Below, piece by piece: positions 41,126-51,155 of a stretch of 64,000 nt of DNA. The translations under genes were made by a program, and so were the position numbers. The notes under the pieces were generated by a model. That model did no database searches and had not been told where the DNA came from. It was given only the letters and a program-made list of their open reading frames with translations. The stretch is taken from NCBI RefSeq assembly GCF_003722355.1, contig NZ_QWDD01000001.1:1798001-1862000 (forward strand), given 5' to 3'. Position 1 is the stretch's first letter. Each line of letters begins with the position of its first letter. This stretch comes from Methylocystis hirsuta (GTDB lineage: Bacteria; Pseudomonadota; Alphaproteobacteria; Rhizobiales; Beijerinckiaceae).

Positions 41126-43948
41126 TTAGACAAGGGCGCCGTGGCAATGCTTGTATTTCTTACCCGAGCCGCAAGGGCAGGGCTCATTGCGGCCCACCTT
41201 GCCCCAAGTGGCGGGATTGGTCGCGTCGCGCGTAGGGGGCGCCTCGCTGACCGCGAGCCCGCGCGCCGAGAAATCGACCCCCGCGAGACGCGTATTGAGC
41301 TCATCGAGCGCAAGCTGCTGTCCGCCGCCGATCAGCGCCTCGGGATTTGGATGCGACATTTCCATCGGCGGCAGCTCCGGCGGCGCGGAAGGCGGGGCCT
41401 CGAAGGACACTTCGACGCGCATCAGCTGCGTGGTCACCGTTTCGTCCCACCGCGTCATCAGGCTCTTGAAGAGCTCGAGCGCTTCGGACTTGTACTCGTT
41501 GAGCGGATCGCGCTGCGCCATGCCGCGCCAGCCGATCACCTGCCGAAGGTGGTCGAGCGCGATGAGATGTTCGCGCCACAACGTATCGAGAGACTGCAGG
41601 ACGACCTGCTTCTCGATCATGCGCATCAGCGGCTCGGTGTTCTTTTCGACGCGTTCGGCGTAAGCGGCGTCGGCCGCCGCCAGCAGACGCTCCTTGAGTT
41701 CCTCGTCGGCGATGCCTTCTTCCTTCGCCCAACCGGCGACCGGCAGATCCAGATTGAGCTTCGTTTTGACGTCTTCCGCCAGCCCGTCGACGTCCCAGGC
41801 CTCGGCGTAGGCGTCATGCGGGATGTGCTGCGACACCATCGCGTCGACCACGTCGGCGCGCATGTCGGCGGTCTGCTCCTCGACGCTCTCCTCATCCATG
41901 ATTTCGAGCCGGCGCTCGAAGATCACCTTGCGCTGGTCGTTCATGACGTTGTCGAACTTGAGGATGTTCTTGCGGATGTCGAAGTTGCGCGCCTCGACCT
42001 TATGCTGCGCCTTCTCGATCGCCTTGTTGATCCACGGATGGACGATGGCTTCGCCCTCCTGCAGGCCGAGCTTCACCAGCATCGAATCCATGCGCTCGGA
42101 GCCGAAGATGCGCATGAGGTCGTCCTGCAGCGACAGGAAGAATTTCGAGCGGCCAGGGTCGCCCTGGCGTCCGGAGCGGCCGCGCAGCTGATTATCGATG
42201 CGCCGGCTCTCGTGGCGCTCGGTGCCGATGATGTAGAGGCCGCCGGCGGCGATGGCCTTCTCCTTGAAGTCCGCGACTTCCTCGCGGATTTCTGCTTCCT
42301 TCTTGGCGCGCGCGTCGCCTTCGAGGCCGTCGCATTCCTGCGTCACGCGCATCTCGACGTTGCCGCCCAGCTGAATGTCGGTGCCGCGGCCGGCCATGTT
42401 GGTGGCGATGGTGATCGCGCCGGGCACGCCGGCTTCCGCGACGATATAGGCTTCTTGTTCGTGGAAGCGCGCGTTGAGCACCGCGAAAAGCTTCGACGGC
42501 ATGCCGGAACGCGCCGCCTCGTAGAGCTTGGTCAGTCCCTTGGATTCGACGAAGTCGATCATCGTATAGCCCTGCGCGAGCAGGAACTCCGCCAGCTGCT
42601 CCGACTTCTCGATCGACGTTGTGCCGACGAGAAGCGGCTGCATCCGCCCGTTCGCGTCCTGGATTTCGGCGGCGATCGCGCCGAGCTTCTCCTTGGCGCT
42701 GCGATAGACCTCGTCATCTTCATCGAGCCGGCAGACGTCGCGGTTCGTCGGAATTTCGACGACGTCCAGCTTGTAGATTTCAGCGAATTCATTCGCCTCG
42801 GTCGACGCCGTGCCGGTCATGCCGGCGAGCTTGCCGTAGAGACGAAAGTAATTTTGGAAGGTGATCGACGCGAGCGTGACGTTTTCAGGCTGAACCTGAA
42901 CATGCTCCTTCGCCTCGAGCGCCTGATGCAGGCCTTCCGAATAGCGGCGGCCCGGCATCATGCGGCCGGTGAATTCGTCGATGATGACCACCTCGCCCTT
43001 GCGGACGATGTAATCCTTGTCCTTCTGGAAGAGCTTATGCGCGCGCAGCGCCTGATTGACGTGATGCACAAGCGTCACGTTGTGCGCTTCGTACAGCGCG
43101 CCTTCGGTCAGTGCGCCGGCCTCGGTCAGCAGTTCTTCCATATGCTCGTTGCCGGCGTCGGTCAGATGAACCGTGCGCTGTTTCTCGTCGAGCTCGAAGT
43201 CGTCGGCGTTAAGCTTGGGGACCAGTCTGTCGATCGTATTGTAGAGATCGGATTTGTCGTCGATCGCGCCCGAGATGATGAGCGGCGTGCGCGCCTCGTC
43301 GATGAGGATCGAATCCACCTCGTCGACGATCGCGTAATTATGTCCGCGCTGAACCATCTGCGAGAATTCATATTTCATATTGTCGCGCAGATAGTCGAAG
43401 CCGAATTCGTTGTTGGTGCCGTAGGTGATGTCGCAAGCGTAGGCGGCGGCGCGATCCTCGTCCATGAGGTCATGCACCACGACCCCGACGCTCATGCCGA
43501 GAAATCTGTAGATCTGCCCCATCCATTCGGAGTCGCGCTTGGCGAGATAGTCGTTCACCGTGACGACATGGACGCCTTTGCCGGCGAGCGCGTTGAGATA
43601 GACGGCGAGCGTGGCGACGAGAGTCTTGCCTTCGCCGGTGCGCATCTCGGCGATAGCGCCTTCATGCAGCACCATGCCGCCGATGAGCTGGACGTCGAAA
43701 TGCCGCTGCCCGAGGGTGCGCTTGGCCGCCTCGCGCACCGTGGCGAAAGCGGGAACGAGCAGATCGTCGAGCGCCTTGCCGGCGGCGAGCTCTTCGCGGA
43801 ACTGGCGGGTTCGGTCCTTCAGCGCGTCGTCGGTCAGCGCTTCGACGTCCGCCTCCAGGGCGTTGATCGCGTTGACCTTCGGCGCGTAGGTCTTGAGCCG
43901 GCGGTCATTGGCCGTGCCGAAAATCTTCTTGGCGAGTGCGCCGATCAT
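41126..43948 (-). CDS. secA: Preprotein translocase ATPase SecA
   Basis: Motor of Sec export, 940 aa. DEAD-type nucleotide domain with [19 protein letters not shown], the DEVDS box in [20 protein letters not shown], the crosslinking and scaffold regions, and the C-terminal zinc motif [13 protein letters not shown] used to bind SecB. Length is usual for alphaproteobacteria. I chose the ATG at 43946-43948 ([19 protein letters not shown]); the frame is open 26 codons further. Confidence 0.96.
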   Translation of the reverse strand: MIGALAKKIFGTANDRRLKTYAPKVNAINALEADVEALTDDALKDRTRQFREELAAGKALDDLLVPAFATVREAAKRTLGQRHFDVQLIGGMVLHEGAIAEMRTGEGKTLVATLAVYLNALAGKGVHVVTVNDYLAKRDSEWMGQIYRFLGMSVGVVVHDLMDEDRAAAYACDITYGTNNEFGFDYLRDNMKYEFSQMVQRGHNYAIVDEVDSILIDEARTPLIISGAIDDKSDLYNTIDRLVPKLNADDFELDEKQRTVHLTDAGNEHMEELLTEAGALTEGALYEAHNVTLVHHVNQALRAHKLFQKDKDYIVRKGEVVIIDEFTGRMMPGRRYSEGLHQALEAKEHVQVQPENVTLASITFQNYFRLYGKLAGMTGTASTEANEFAEIYKLDVVEIPTNRDVCRLDEDDEVYRSAKEKLGAIAAEIQDANGRMQPLLVGTTSIEKSEQLAEFLLAQGYTMIDFVESKGLTKLYEAARSGMPSKLFAVLNARFHEQEAYIVAEAGVPGAITIATNMAGRGTDIQLGGNVEMRVTQECDGLEGDARAKKEAEIREEVADFKEKAIAAGGLYIIGTERHESRRIDNQLRGRSGRQGDPGRSKFFLSLQDDLMRIFGSERMDSMLVKLGLQEGEAIVHPWINKAIEKAQHKVEARNFDIRKNILKFDNVMNDQRKVIFERRLEIMDEESVEEQTADMRADVVDAMVSQHIPHDAYAEAWDVDGLAEDVKTKLNLDLPVAGWAKEEGIADEELKERLLAAADAAYAERVEKNTEPLMRMIEKQVVLQSLDTLWREHLIALDHLRQVIGWRGMAQRDPLNEYKSEALELFKSLMTRWDETVTTQLMRVEVSFEAPPSAPPELPPMEMSHPNPEALIGGGQQLALDELNTRLAGVDFSARGLAVSEAPPTRDATNPATWGKVGRNEPCPCGSGKKYKHCHGALV

Positions 43949-44296
43949 TCTTGCGAACCTTTCTCCCGAGCAGCGTCTGCCGCCTTCTCGGCGCGCCGGG
44001 GAACGGCGGCCGGCGGAACGTCGCATAATGCATGAATAACATACGCCTGCGACATCGCCCCAATGGCGGCGGGGCGCCGAGACCGACGCGGCGTTTCCGC
44101 CGGAGAGATAAGAGCCGCCGGAAACCTTGTCAATGTAAGGGATTTTCTCGCGACGCCATGTTGATCAGGGCTGACCCCCATCGCCTGAGAGTAAGCCAAA
44201 CGGACGTTGACGGCGGCGAGCGTGAGGCCTAGCGTCGCTTGACCAATCGTTTTTTTGTCGCGCGTTCATATTCGGAACAGAATTAAGGAGGTCCCA
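43949..44296. other. Divergent region between secA and the secreted-protein gene
   Basis: 348 bases. Besides the secA promoter candidate, a small minus-strand frame here has no protein features. The peptidyl-prolyl isomerase gene often divergent from secA in alphaproteobacteria is absent. No clear promoter is seen for the plus-strand gene. Confidence 0.4.
44105..44133 (-). promoter_or_regulatory. Candidate sigma-70 promoter of secA
   Basis: Minus strand TTGACA (44128-44133), 17-base spacer, TATCTC (44105-44110). This predicts an untranslated leader of about 150 bases before secA. Confidence 0.5.
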
Positions 44297-44590
44297 TTGG
44301 CAAGCCGTCATTGTTCGCTGATCGCCGCTCTTGGCGCCGCAATTTTTCTTGGCGGCGCGACGGCGGAGGCTCAGCGCCGAACCCCTTCCGAAGCCGGTGT
44401 GAGCCCGACGGAGCACTTCGGCGAAAAGGCGCCTCCCAAGGAAGAACCCGCGCCGCAGAGCACGAAGCCCGTCTCCGGCGAGGAGGACGCCCGGCCGGGC
44501 GTCGGCGAAGTTTCCAAAGAGCCGCAAGTTCCCACCAAGGCGCGGTCCATCCGCCGCGACCCTGCGGCCCAGCCCACGCCCAAGCCTTAA
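44297..44590 (+). CDS. Small secreted Pro/Glu-rich protein of unknown function
   Basis: A 97-aa frame that begins at TTG (44297) and not at an ATG: AAGGAGG at 44285-44291 is an almost perfect ribosome-binding site 5 bases before it, and the protein then starts with a signal peptide (SRHCSLIAALGAAIFLGGATAEA). The mature part is low-complexity, rich in Pro, Glu, Lys and Ala (EKAPPKEEPAPQSTKPVSGE), so probably disordered and periplasmic. No family recognised. It precedes the DUF1036 gene by 44 bases. Confidence 0.6.
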   Translation: MASRHCSLIAALGAAIFLGGATAEAQRRTPSEAGVSPTEHFGEKAPPKEEPAPQSTKPVSGEEDARPGVGEVSKEPQVPTKARSIRRDPAAQPTPKP

Positions 44591-44634
44591 TTCTTTTCCA
44601 TCGCGTCTCGCGCATTTTCGCAGGGGAGGGGACC

Positions 44635-45051
44635 ATGCGCAGATTTTTGATCTTATTGGCCACGCTCAGCATCGTCTGTGCGCCGAACGCCGCACAGGCC
44701 TGGTTCAAGTTCCATAACACCACCAAGGCCACGGTGTGGGTTTCATTTCTTTGGTATTCGCCGGGCTGTTCGGACGGCGGCGACTGGACGAAAAAGGGGT
44801 GGTGGAAATTGGCGCCGGGCCAGACGAAAACCGTCTTCGGCAAAGACCTGCAGAGCGTCAACACTTACTATTACTGGTACGCCGAGTCGAACGACGGCGC
44901 TGTGTGGAGCGGCCCTTTCAACACATGCGTGCCGCAGAGCGCCTATGAGTGGTGCATCAACACCTGTTGCTCGCCGACATGCCGGACGGTCGGCTTCCGC
45001 GAGAAATATATCGGCGGCTACAACAACTACACAATTAATCTCGTCAAATAG
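44635..45051 (+). CDS. DUF1036 secreted cysteine-rich protein
   Basis: A 138-aa exported protein with a signal peptide (FLILLATLSIVCAPNAAQA) and a DUF1036 body: WFKFHNTTKATVWVSFLW, DWTKKGWWKLAPGQTKTVF, YYYWYAESNDGAVWSG. The C-terminal part has seven further cysteines or near-paired cysteines (TCVPQS, WCINTCCSPTC), implying disulfides. Start ATG at 44635 after GGGAGGGG. It is a paralogue of the DUF1036 gene at 15787-16227. Role unknown. Confidence 0.8.
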   Translation: MRRFLILLATLSIVCAPNAAQAWFKFHNTTKATVWVSFLWYSPGCSDGGDWTKKGWWKLAPGQTKTVFGKDLQSVNTYYYWYAESNDGAVWSGPFNTCVPQSAYEWCINTCCSPTCRTVGFREKYIGGYNNYTINLVK

Positions 45052-45075
45052 GGGGCTCATCAAATAGGGGACTCA
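45044..45075. repeat. 16-bp tandem repeat at the end of the DUF1036 gene
   Basis: TCAAATAGGGGGCTCA is followed at once by TCAAATAGGGGACTCA. The first copy contains the DUF1036 stop; the second contains the end of the convergent deacetylase gene. Confidence 0.7.
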
Positions 45076-46044
45076 TGGAGCCTCGTTGATCGGGCGCAGG
45101 GGCAACGGCATCGCGCCGGTCTGCATCAGCCGCAAAAACAGCTTTATGCCGATCGGCTCATTGCCGTTCGGGTGCACGAGCACGATCGAGCCGGGGCGGG
45201 GCCTTAAGCCGAGCGCCAGCCAGGAGTCGGCGCCGAGCGCGATGAGATGCCGGCTGCGGATGTTCTCCAGCAGCGCGGCGTCGGCGACGAGACCCGGAAA
45301 GCGAAAAAACACCGACGGCGTTTCGCCATGGGCGATGATGAGCTTTTCCGTCTCGAAAATCTCGCGATCGACGTCCACGCCCGGCCGCAGGAAGAAATTC
45401 CGCCCGTCCGGAAGGCGGCGAACATAGGGATGGCTGTAGGAATGATTGGCCCAGGCGATGTCGAGCGCGCCGCTGCGCGCCTTCTCGCGCAGCCAGGCGA
45501 AGTCGGCGCCGTGGCGGGCGAGCCAGCCGCCGGAGACGGCGAGCATCACGGGCGTGCGCGGCCCCCGCGCGGCGAGCTCTTCAAAAAAGGCGCGGTCCAG
45601 CGACTTGCGGCTCGGGCAGAGGTCGCCGGTCACAAAGGCGCCGCCGCCGGCCCCGTGAATGAGGCCGGCGTTGACGAGCGCCGGCGGACGCGTCGGGTCT
45701 TGCTGCGGATGCAGCGCCTGGAGATAGCGCGTCGCGGCCTGCGCCGTATCGCTCGTCGCTTCGCAGCGCCAGCATGCCGCCCGCTCCAGCGAGGTATGCA
45801 GCGATTGCGGGTCGACCGTCAGGATCAGCGGCGTCCCGTCGACGCTCATGCGCCGGACGGCGAGCCGCGTTGAGCCGCTTGCGCTCGCGCAGCTCTCGAA
45901 AACCGGCGCATATTCCTTGACGCGCGAGGCTGCCGGCGTCGCAGACGGCGCGATTTCGACCGGCGCGCAGGGGGCGTTCGCGCCATACGCCGTTGCGGCG
46001 CTGGCGAGGCGCGCGCAAAATAAGAGGACGAACATCCGAGTCAT
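45073..46044 (-). CDS. Polysaccharide deacetylase family protein
   Basis: An exported NodB-fold protein of about 323 aa (ATG 46042-46044; ATGs at 46035 and 46056 are alternatives). Signal peptide MFVLLFCARLASAATAYG. Metal-binding motif HSYSHP is clear; a preceding Asp in FVTGDLCPSR probably replaces the usual TFDD motif. Later motifs are FFLRPGVDVD, FFRFPGLVAD and SIVLVHPNGNEP with the active-site His. The substrate is unknown. The 5' end is divergent from and nearly overlaps the GNAT gene. Confidence 0.72.
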   Translation of the reverse strand: MTRMFVLLFCARLASAATAYGANAPCAPVEIAPSATPAASRVKEYAPVFESCASASGSTRLAVRRMSVDGTPLILTVDPQSLHTSLERAACWRCEATSDTAQAATRYLQALHPQQDPTRPPALVNAGLIHGAGGGAFVTGDLCPSRKSLDRAFFEELAARGPRTPVMLAVSGGWLARHGADFAWLREKARSGALDIAWANHSYSHPYVRRLPDGRNFFLRPGVDVDREIFETEKLIIAHGETPSVFFRFPGLVADAALLENIRSRHLIALGADSWLALGLRPRPGSIVLVHPNGNEPIGIKLFLRLMQTGAMPLPLRPINEAP

Positions 46045-46054
46045 GCGCACGACC

Positions 46055-46486
46055 ATGGCCAAAAGCATCGAGATTGAGAAGCTCGCTCTGTCGATCGAAA
46101 CGGCGGAATCAGCGGAGCTTTCGGCTCGTCTCGGCGCGGCGCTTGGCGAGCGTTTCGGCGTGCGGGACGAAACGCCTTTCTCCATTCTGGCGCGCGGGGA
46201 AGATGGCGCGCTGATCGGCGGGGTCAATGGCGTCATCCATTGGCGATGGGCCTATGTGCGCCATCTCTGGGTGGCGGAGTCGCGGCGCGGCCAGGGCCTC
46301 GGCGCCCGGCTGATGGGGGAGGCGGAGCGCCTCGCGCGGGATCGTGGTTGCGTCGGCGTCTATATCGACACATTCGAGAAACGCGTCGCCGCATTCTATG
46401 AGAGGCTCGGCTTCGGGCGCGTGGGCGAAATCGCGGATTTTCCGCCCGGCCACAGCCGCATCTCCCTGAGCAAGCCTTTCCGATGA
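46055..46486 (+). CDS. GNAT family N-acetyltransferase
   Basis: A 143-aa acetyltransferase with the acetyl-CoA binding motif A, VAESRRGQGLGARLMGEAE, motif B IDTFEKRVAAFYERLGF and the C-terminal HSRISLSK. Starts at ATG 46055 or 46043. It overlaps the following dehydrogenase gene by four bases (ATGA at 46483-46486). The substrate is not predictable. Confidence 0.85.
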   Translation: MAKSIEIEKLALSIETAESAELSARLGAALGERFGVRDETPFSILARGEDGALIGGVNGVIHWRWAYVRHLWVAESRRGQGLGARLMGEAERLARDRGCVGVYIDTFEKRVAAFYERLGFGRVGEIADFPPGHSRISLSKPFR

Positions 46487-47478
46487 CCGAGATCATGAAA
46501 GCCATGGTCCTGCCGTGGCCCCACGCGCCGCTCGTCATGGAGGAGCGGCCGATCCCGTCGCCCGGCGTCGGCGAAGCGCGGCTCAAGGTCGAGGCGTGCG
46601 GCGTTTGCCGCACCGATCTCCATGTCGTCGACGGCGAACTGACCCAGCCGAAGCTTCCGATCGTTCCAGGCCACGAAATCGTCGGGCGCGTCGAGGCGAT
46701 CGGTCCTCGCGTGACCGGTTTCTCGCTTGGACAGCGGGTCGGCGTTCCCTGGCTTGGCCATACCTGCGGGCATTGCCCCTACTGTCTGAGCGCGCGCGAA
46801 AATCTGTGCGACGATCCGCTCTTCACCGGATACACGCGCGATGGCGGCTATGCGACCCATGCCGTCGCCGACGCGTCCTACTGTTTCCCGCTGCCCGAGA
46901 CCGGCGATCCTGCGACGCTCGCGCCGCTGCTGTGCGCGGGCCTCATCGGCTGGCGCACATTGAAGATGGCGGGTCCGGCGGAAGCGATCGGCATCTACGG
47001 CTTCGGCGCCGCCGCCCACATCATCGCTCAGGTTGCGATCGCTCAAGGCAAGCGCGTGCATGCATTTGTGCGGCCGGGCGATCAGGCGGCGGCGGAATTC
47101 GCGCTCTCGCTCGGCGCGGCCTCGGCGCAAGACTCTGACGCGCCCCCTCCGGAGCCGCTCGACGCCGCGCTGATCTTTGCGCCGGTCGGCGCACTCATTC
47201 CGCGCGCGCTCGCCGCGACGAAGAAAGGCGGCGCGGTCGTTTGCGGCGGCATTCACATGAGCGACATTCCGACGTTTCCTTACACCCTGCTTTGGGAGGA
47301 GCGTCGACTGCTTTCGGTCGCCAATCTCACGCGCGAAGATGCGCGCGAGTTCCTTGCGCTGGCGCCGACGATTCCACTGAAAATGCATGCGACGCGCTAT
47401 CCTCTGGCGCGGGCGAATGAGGCGCTCGCCGATCTTCGCGAGGGTCGGCTGCAAGGCGCCGCGGTGCTCATTCCGTAA
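46483..47478 (+). CDS. Zinc-dependent alcohol dehydrogenase family protein
   Basis: A 331-aa medium-chain dehydrogenase. Catalytic zinc ligands in CGVCRTDLHVVDG and GHEIVGRV; structural zinc in CGHCPYCLSARENLC; Rossmann region IGIYGFGAAAHIIAQVA. The nucleotide motif is GFGAAAH where most members have GxGxxG, a known variant in the AdhA-like subgroup. Likely oxidises or reduces an alcohol/aldehyde pair with NAD(P). Coupled to the GNAT gene. Confidence 0.88.
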   Translation: MTEIMKAMVLPWPHAPLVMEERPIPSPGVGEARLKVEACGVCRTDLHVVDGELTQPKLPIVPGHEIVGRVEAIGPRVTGFSLGQRVGVPWLGHTCGHCPYCLSARENLCDDPLFTGYTRDGGYATHAVADASYCFPLPETGDPATLAPLLCAGLIGWRTLKMAGPAEAIGIYGFGAAAHIIAQVAIAQGKRVHAFVRPGDQAAAEFALSLGAASAQDSDAPPPEPLDAALIFAPVGALIPRALAATKKGGAVVCGGIHMSDIPTFPYTLLWEERRLLSVANLTREDAREFLALAPTIPLKMHATRYPLARANEALADLREGRLQGAAVLIP

Positions 47479-47522
47479 GCCGTGATCGCTTGCGCGCTCC
47501 GCAATGATAGGCGTTTGCCGAT

Positions 47523-47633
47523 TGTCATTCCCGGCAGGCCGAAGGTCTGACCGGGAATCCAGAGCGATGGCATGAGTGATGGGTTTCGTTCTGGATTCCC
47601 GATCGTGCGCTTCGCGCCCGTCGGGAATGACAT
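47523..47633. repeat. Palindromic intergenic repeat
   Basis: Begins TGTCATTCCCGGC and ends CGGGAATGACA, with inner arms CCGGGAATCCAGA / TCTGGATTCCCG. This type of unit is frequent in intergenic DNA of Hyphomicrobiales. It separates convergent genes and may terminate both. Confidence 0.7.
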
Positions 47634-49159
47634 CACAGTTTAGCGGTTTGCGATGACGACTTCAAAGCATTCTCAATCTCGGCGGCGATCGTCGCCGTAT
47701 CTTTCGAGGCGTCGATCTTGAGCCATTCGATCTCGCCCATCGTTTTTTCCATCTGCGCTTCAAGCACGTCGCGCGTGGCGTCGGACACGTCGTTGACGCG
47801 CGCATCGACGCGCGCCGCGCGCCGGTCGAGATCGAGATCGAGCCAGACGCCAAAGAAGGGCGCCTGCGCACGCTCGGCCGCGGCTCTTATCGCTTCGCGA
47901 TCTTCGGGACGATCGAACACGGCGTCGACGATGACGGGCCAGCCGAGCGCGGCCGTTCGCGCCGATACGTCGAACATCTCGCCATAAACCTGCGCCGAAA
48001 TTGCGCTGGCATAGGCCTCTTGCGGAAGACGCGCGGTCGGCGCGACGCCGAAGAGCCGCTTGCGAATGCGATCGCTGTTGATGACGCGCGCGCCGGGCGG
48101 ACATCCGATGACGGGCGCAAGCGCCGCGGCGACGCTCGATTTTCCTGACCCGCTGAGACCTCCGATTGCAATGACGGCGGCTTTGGCCGGCGCAAGCAGA
48201 GTCATCGCGAGATCGAAATAGAGGCGCGCGCGTTCGGCGTTGTGTTGCGACGCCTCGACATGCGCACGTATGGCGGCGCGCAGCGACATGAAGAAGGGAA
48301 GCAGCGGCAGGCCATCAGTTTCGTCGCGCGCGTCGAGATAGCGGTTCAAGGCGAGATTGGCGCAGCCAAACGCGCCGACGCGCCAGAGATCCATCAGCAG
48401 GAAGCTGACGTCATACAGCACGTCGATCGTCGCGATCTCGTCGTCGAATTCGAGGCAGTCGAAGAGCGTCGGGGCGCCCTCGAACAGACAGATGTTGCGT
48501 AGCGTCAGATCGCCATGGCAGCGGCGCACCTTGCCCCGCGCCTTGCGCGCGTCGAGAAGCGCGCCTTGCGCGTCGAGGGCTGCGTTGAGGCGCGCGACAA
48601 GCGAATCGATTTGCTCCGGGCTTGCAGCCGCCGCGTTGCGCAAGCTCAAAGCCGTGTCGTCCAGCGTTCGGCGCATCGCCGCCGCGCCGCCCTTTTCGTA
48701 GTTCGGCGCCGCCTCGTCATGGGTCTTCGCGATTAGGCGCGCCAGGGCCTCCACCATCACGGGCGTCAGGCGGCCGTCCTTCGCCATCTGTTCGAAGAGG
48801 TCTTCGTCGGCGAAGCGCCGCATGACGACCACGGCGTCGATCATCTCGCCCGCGCCGTCGAGCGCCAGCCGCCCATCCCTCTCGCGAGTCACGCGATGCG
48901 CGCCGAGATAAAGTTCGGGCGCGAAGCTTGCGTTGAGCGTCGCTTCGCGCTCGCACATCTCCCATCGGCGGCTCGGCGTCGAGAAGTCGAGATAGGGGAA
49001 GCGCACCGCCTTCTTCAGCTTATAGGCGTGCGTTCCGCAGAGCGCGACGACGGAAATGTGAGTCGTGACGATTCGCTCCGCGCCGCCCTCGAGCGAAGCG
49101 AGAAAGCGCACGACTTCATCTTGCGCGCCAAAATCCATATCTTGCGCGCCAAAATCCAT
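47633..49159 (-). CDS. Fusion of aminoglycoside phosphotransferase-like domain and P-loop kinase
   Basis: A 508-aa cytosolic protein. The N-terminal APH-like part (about 1-320) has KLKKAVRFPYLDFS, VVMRRFADEDLFEQM, the catalytic loop HGDLTLRNICLF and FDCLEFDDE. The C-terminal part (about 330-505) is a zeta-toxin/gluconate-kinase-type P-loop domain with IGGLSGSGKSSVAAAL and VIVDAVFDRPEDREAI. This domain pair is widespread and of unknown substrate. Two ATGs (49159 and 49138) lie within a 21-base tandem repeat, so the protein starts either MDFGAQDMDFGAQD or MDFGAQD. Confidence 0.82.
   Translation of the reverse strand: MDFGAQDMDFGAQDEVVRFLASLEGGAERIVTTHISVVALCGTHAYKLKKAVRFPYLDFSTPSRRWEMCEREATLNASFAPELYLGAHRVTRERDGRLALDGAGEMIDAVVVMRRFADEDLFEQMAKDGRLTPVMVEALARLIAKTHDEAAPNYEKGGAAAMRRTLDDTALSLRNAAAASPEQIDSLVARLNAALDAQGALLDARKARGKVRRCHGDLTLRNICLFEGAPTLFDCLEFDDEIATIDVLYDVSFLLMDLWRVGAFGCANLALNRYLDARDETDGLPLLPFFMSLRAAIRAHVEASQHNAERARLYFDLAMTLLAPAKAAVIAIGGLSGSGKSSVAAALAPVIGCPPGARVINSDRIRKRLFGVAPTARLPQEAYASAISAQVYGEMFDVSARTAALGWPVIVDAVFDRPEDREAIRAAAERAQAPFFGVWLDLDLDRRAARVDARVNDVSDATRDVLEAQMEKTMGEIEWLKIDASKDTATIAAEIENALKSSSQTAKL
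49118..49159. repeat. 21-bp tandem duplication across the start codon
   Basis: Two exact copies of a 21-base unit (49118-49138 and 49139-49159; unit begins ATCTTGCGCGCCAAAATCC) that encode MDFGAQD twice and duplicate the start ATG of the APH/kinase gene. Confidence 0.9.
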
Positions 49160-49244
49160 GTGGAGTCTCGGAACTCGCGCCCACTGACGCCGTGCATGAG
49201 GCGAACCGTCCCCCGCCGCCAGTCCGCCTTGGGTTTGATTGAGC

Positions 49245-49493
49245 CTATTCCATGCCGAGCGCGGAAAGATAGAGGTCGAGGATTTCCTCCTCCTCCTGCC
49301 GCTTGTGCTTATCCAAACGGCGTATCGACACGATCTTGCGCATCACCTTGGGGTCGAACCCGGTCCCTTTCGCTTCCGCGTAGACATCCTTGATGTCGTC
49401 GGCGATCGCACGCTTTTCCTCCTCGAGCTTCTCGATCCGCTCGATGAAGGCGCGCAAATGTCCGCCGTCGACGGCGTTGCTGTCCATGTGCAT
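49245..49493 (-). CDS. gapR: GapR-type nucleoid protein (DUF2312)
   Basis: An 82-aa protein (80 aa if the second ATG at 49485-49487 is used) of the alphaproteobacterial GapR family, which binds overtwisted DNA ahead of replication and transcription and is essential in Caulobacter. It has the family core [40 protein letters not shown] and [20 protein letters not shown], with predicted coiled-coil helices. Confidence 0.9.
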   Translation of the reverse strand: MHMDSNAVDGGHLRAFIERIEKLEEEKRAIADDIKDVYAEAKGTGFDPKVMRKIVSIRRLDKHKRQEEEEILDLYLSALGME

Positions 49494-49676
49494 TTCCCGA
49501 GGCTGCGCCGGGCGGGCGGGGCGCGCGCCGGCTGGGCGCGAGCCTTGCGACAAACCGGCGGCGCTCGTCAAGGCGGCGCAGCCACTAATCCCCGAATTCC
49601 GCACCCCGAGCGGCGCACTTGAAACCGGCCTTAAGGTCGCCGATCTTTGGCAGGCCACCAGAAAGGCCATAAATTG

Positions 49677-50159
49677 ATGACCGAGCGGGATCCCTTTTCC
49701 AGTCGTGAGCGCCCAATGGCCCCCATCGGGGCGCGCGCCGCGCCTTACATTCCGCCACAGGCGCTGGAGGGCGTGCGGACGCGCCGCATCATCGCCGTCA
49801 TGCTCGATCTAATTCTTGTCGCGGGCATGTCGGCGGCGCTGTTCGTCGCTCTCTTCATCCTCAGCGCCGGATTGTCGGCATTCATCCTGCCGCCGCTGTT
49901 CCCGATCGTCGCCTTTTTCTACAATGGTCTGACAGTGTCGGGGCGGAGAATGGCGACGCCCGGCATGGCGTTCATGGACCTGGAGATGCGCACCATGGAC
50001 GGAGACCCGGTGCCGTTTCTGCAGGCGGCCGTCCATGCCGTGCTGTTTTATGTCACCTGGCTATTCCCGCCGCTGCTGCTCCTCTCGCTGTTTATGGGCG
50101 ACAAGCGCTGCCTGCACGACATGCTCGCGGACGTCATCGTTTTACGGCGCTCGTCTTAA
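49677..50159 (+). CDS. RDD family membrane protein
   Basis: A 160-aa protein with three membrane helices (about 40-70, 75-90 and 112-140) and the RDD pattern [34 protein letters not shown] and [17 protein letters not shown]. The family has no firm function. The ATG at 49677 follows the divergent GapR gene. Bpt follows 85 bases downstream. Confidence 0.82.
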   Translation: MTERDPFSSRERPMAPIGARAAPYIPPQALEGVRTRRIIAVMLDLILVAGMSAALFVALFILSAGLSAFILPPLFPIVAFFYNGLTVSGRRMATPGMAFMDLEMRTMDGDPVPFLQAAVHAVLFYVTWLFPPLLLLSLFMGDKRCLHDMLADVIVLRRSS

Positions 50160-50244
50160 AATCCGCAACTTCGACGCCGCAAATCTCCCTTGGCGCACGC
50201 CACATGGGCGCTCTAGATTAGTTTTGGATCTGGGATCTTAGAGC

Positions 50245-50976
50245 GTGACGAAAGAGCCGCGCGACGCGCCGCAATTCTATCTGACCTCTCCGGCGCCGTG
50301 CCCCTATTTGCCGGGCCGCGAGGAGCGGAAGGTCTTCACGCATCTGATCGGGCTGCGCGCGCCCGCGCTCAATGACACGCTGACGCAATCCGGCTTCCGT
50401 CGCTCGCAGACCATCGCCTACCGCCCCGCTTGCGAGCAGTGTCGCGCCTGCGTGTCGGTGCGAGTCAAGATCGACGAGTTCACGCCGTCGCGCGGCATGC
50501 GGCGCATCCGCCGGCGTAACGCCGAGCTTGTCGCCGAAACACGCCCGGCGCGGGCGACGCCTGAGCAATACGGCTTGTTTCGCCGCTATGTCGGCGCCCG
50601 CCATTCCGACGGCGGCATGGCCGACATGAGCATGATCGACTATCAGATGATGATCGAAGACAGCCACGTCGACACGCGGCTCGTCGAATATCGTCTCGCC
50701 CATGGCAATGGCGAGATCGGCGCGCTGGTCGCCTGCTGCTTGACGGACCGGCTCTCCGACGGGCTATCGATGGTCTATTCCTTCTATGAGCCTGAACTCG
50801 AGCACAGGTCGCTCGGGGCCTTCATGATTCTGGACCATGCGGAGCGCGCCCGCGCCTTTGGTCTGCCGCATGTGTACCTGGGCTATTGGGTCGAAGGTTC
50901 GCGCAAGATGGAATATAAGTCGCGCTTCCTGCCTCAAGAGCGCCTGGGCATGAGCGGCTGGGTCCGCGTGGACTAG
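50245..50976 (+). CDS. bpt: Aspartate/glutamate leucyltransferase (Bpt)
   Basis: A 243-aa N-end-rule transferase that adds leucine from Leu-tRNA to proteins starting with Asp or Glu, marking them for ClpS/ClpAP. Family marks: the N-terminal Cys pair [37 protein letters not shown], and [19 protein letters not shown] with [18 protein letters not shown]. The start is GTG at 50245, just after TTAGAGC. Confidence 0.93.
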   Translation: MTKEPRDAPQFYLTSPAPCPYLPGREERKVFTHLIGLRAPALNDTLTQSGFRRSQTIAYRPACEQCRACVSVRVKIDEFTPSRGMRRIRRRNAELVAETRPARATPEQYGLFRRYVGARHSDGGMADMSMIDYQMMIEDSHVDTRLVEYRLAHGNGEIGALVACCLTDRLSDGLSMVYSFYEPELEHRSLGAFMILDHAERARAFGLPHVYLGYWVEGSRKMEYKSRFLPQERLGMSGWVRVD

Positions 50977-51155
50977 CCGGCAGGATGAGGAGCGAAGATT
51001 TGGCGGCGGCCGTTCGCCGCGCTCCGGCAGGCCACAAAATCGCCGGACTATTCGCGCCTTGTTAACGCCGAAGATGCACAACTCGATCGAAAGAGCCGGC
51101 GCGGTCCTCTCGGCGGCGTCGTCTTTCGGCTTGACCGCCGGAGCACACTTCGGCG

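Noticed and set aside
41024..44035. 1003-codon plus-strand open frame opposite secA
   Set aside because: It is the antisense shadow of secA in high-GC DNA, with no recognisable protein motif; secA is complete on the other strand.
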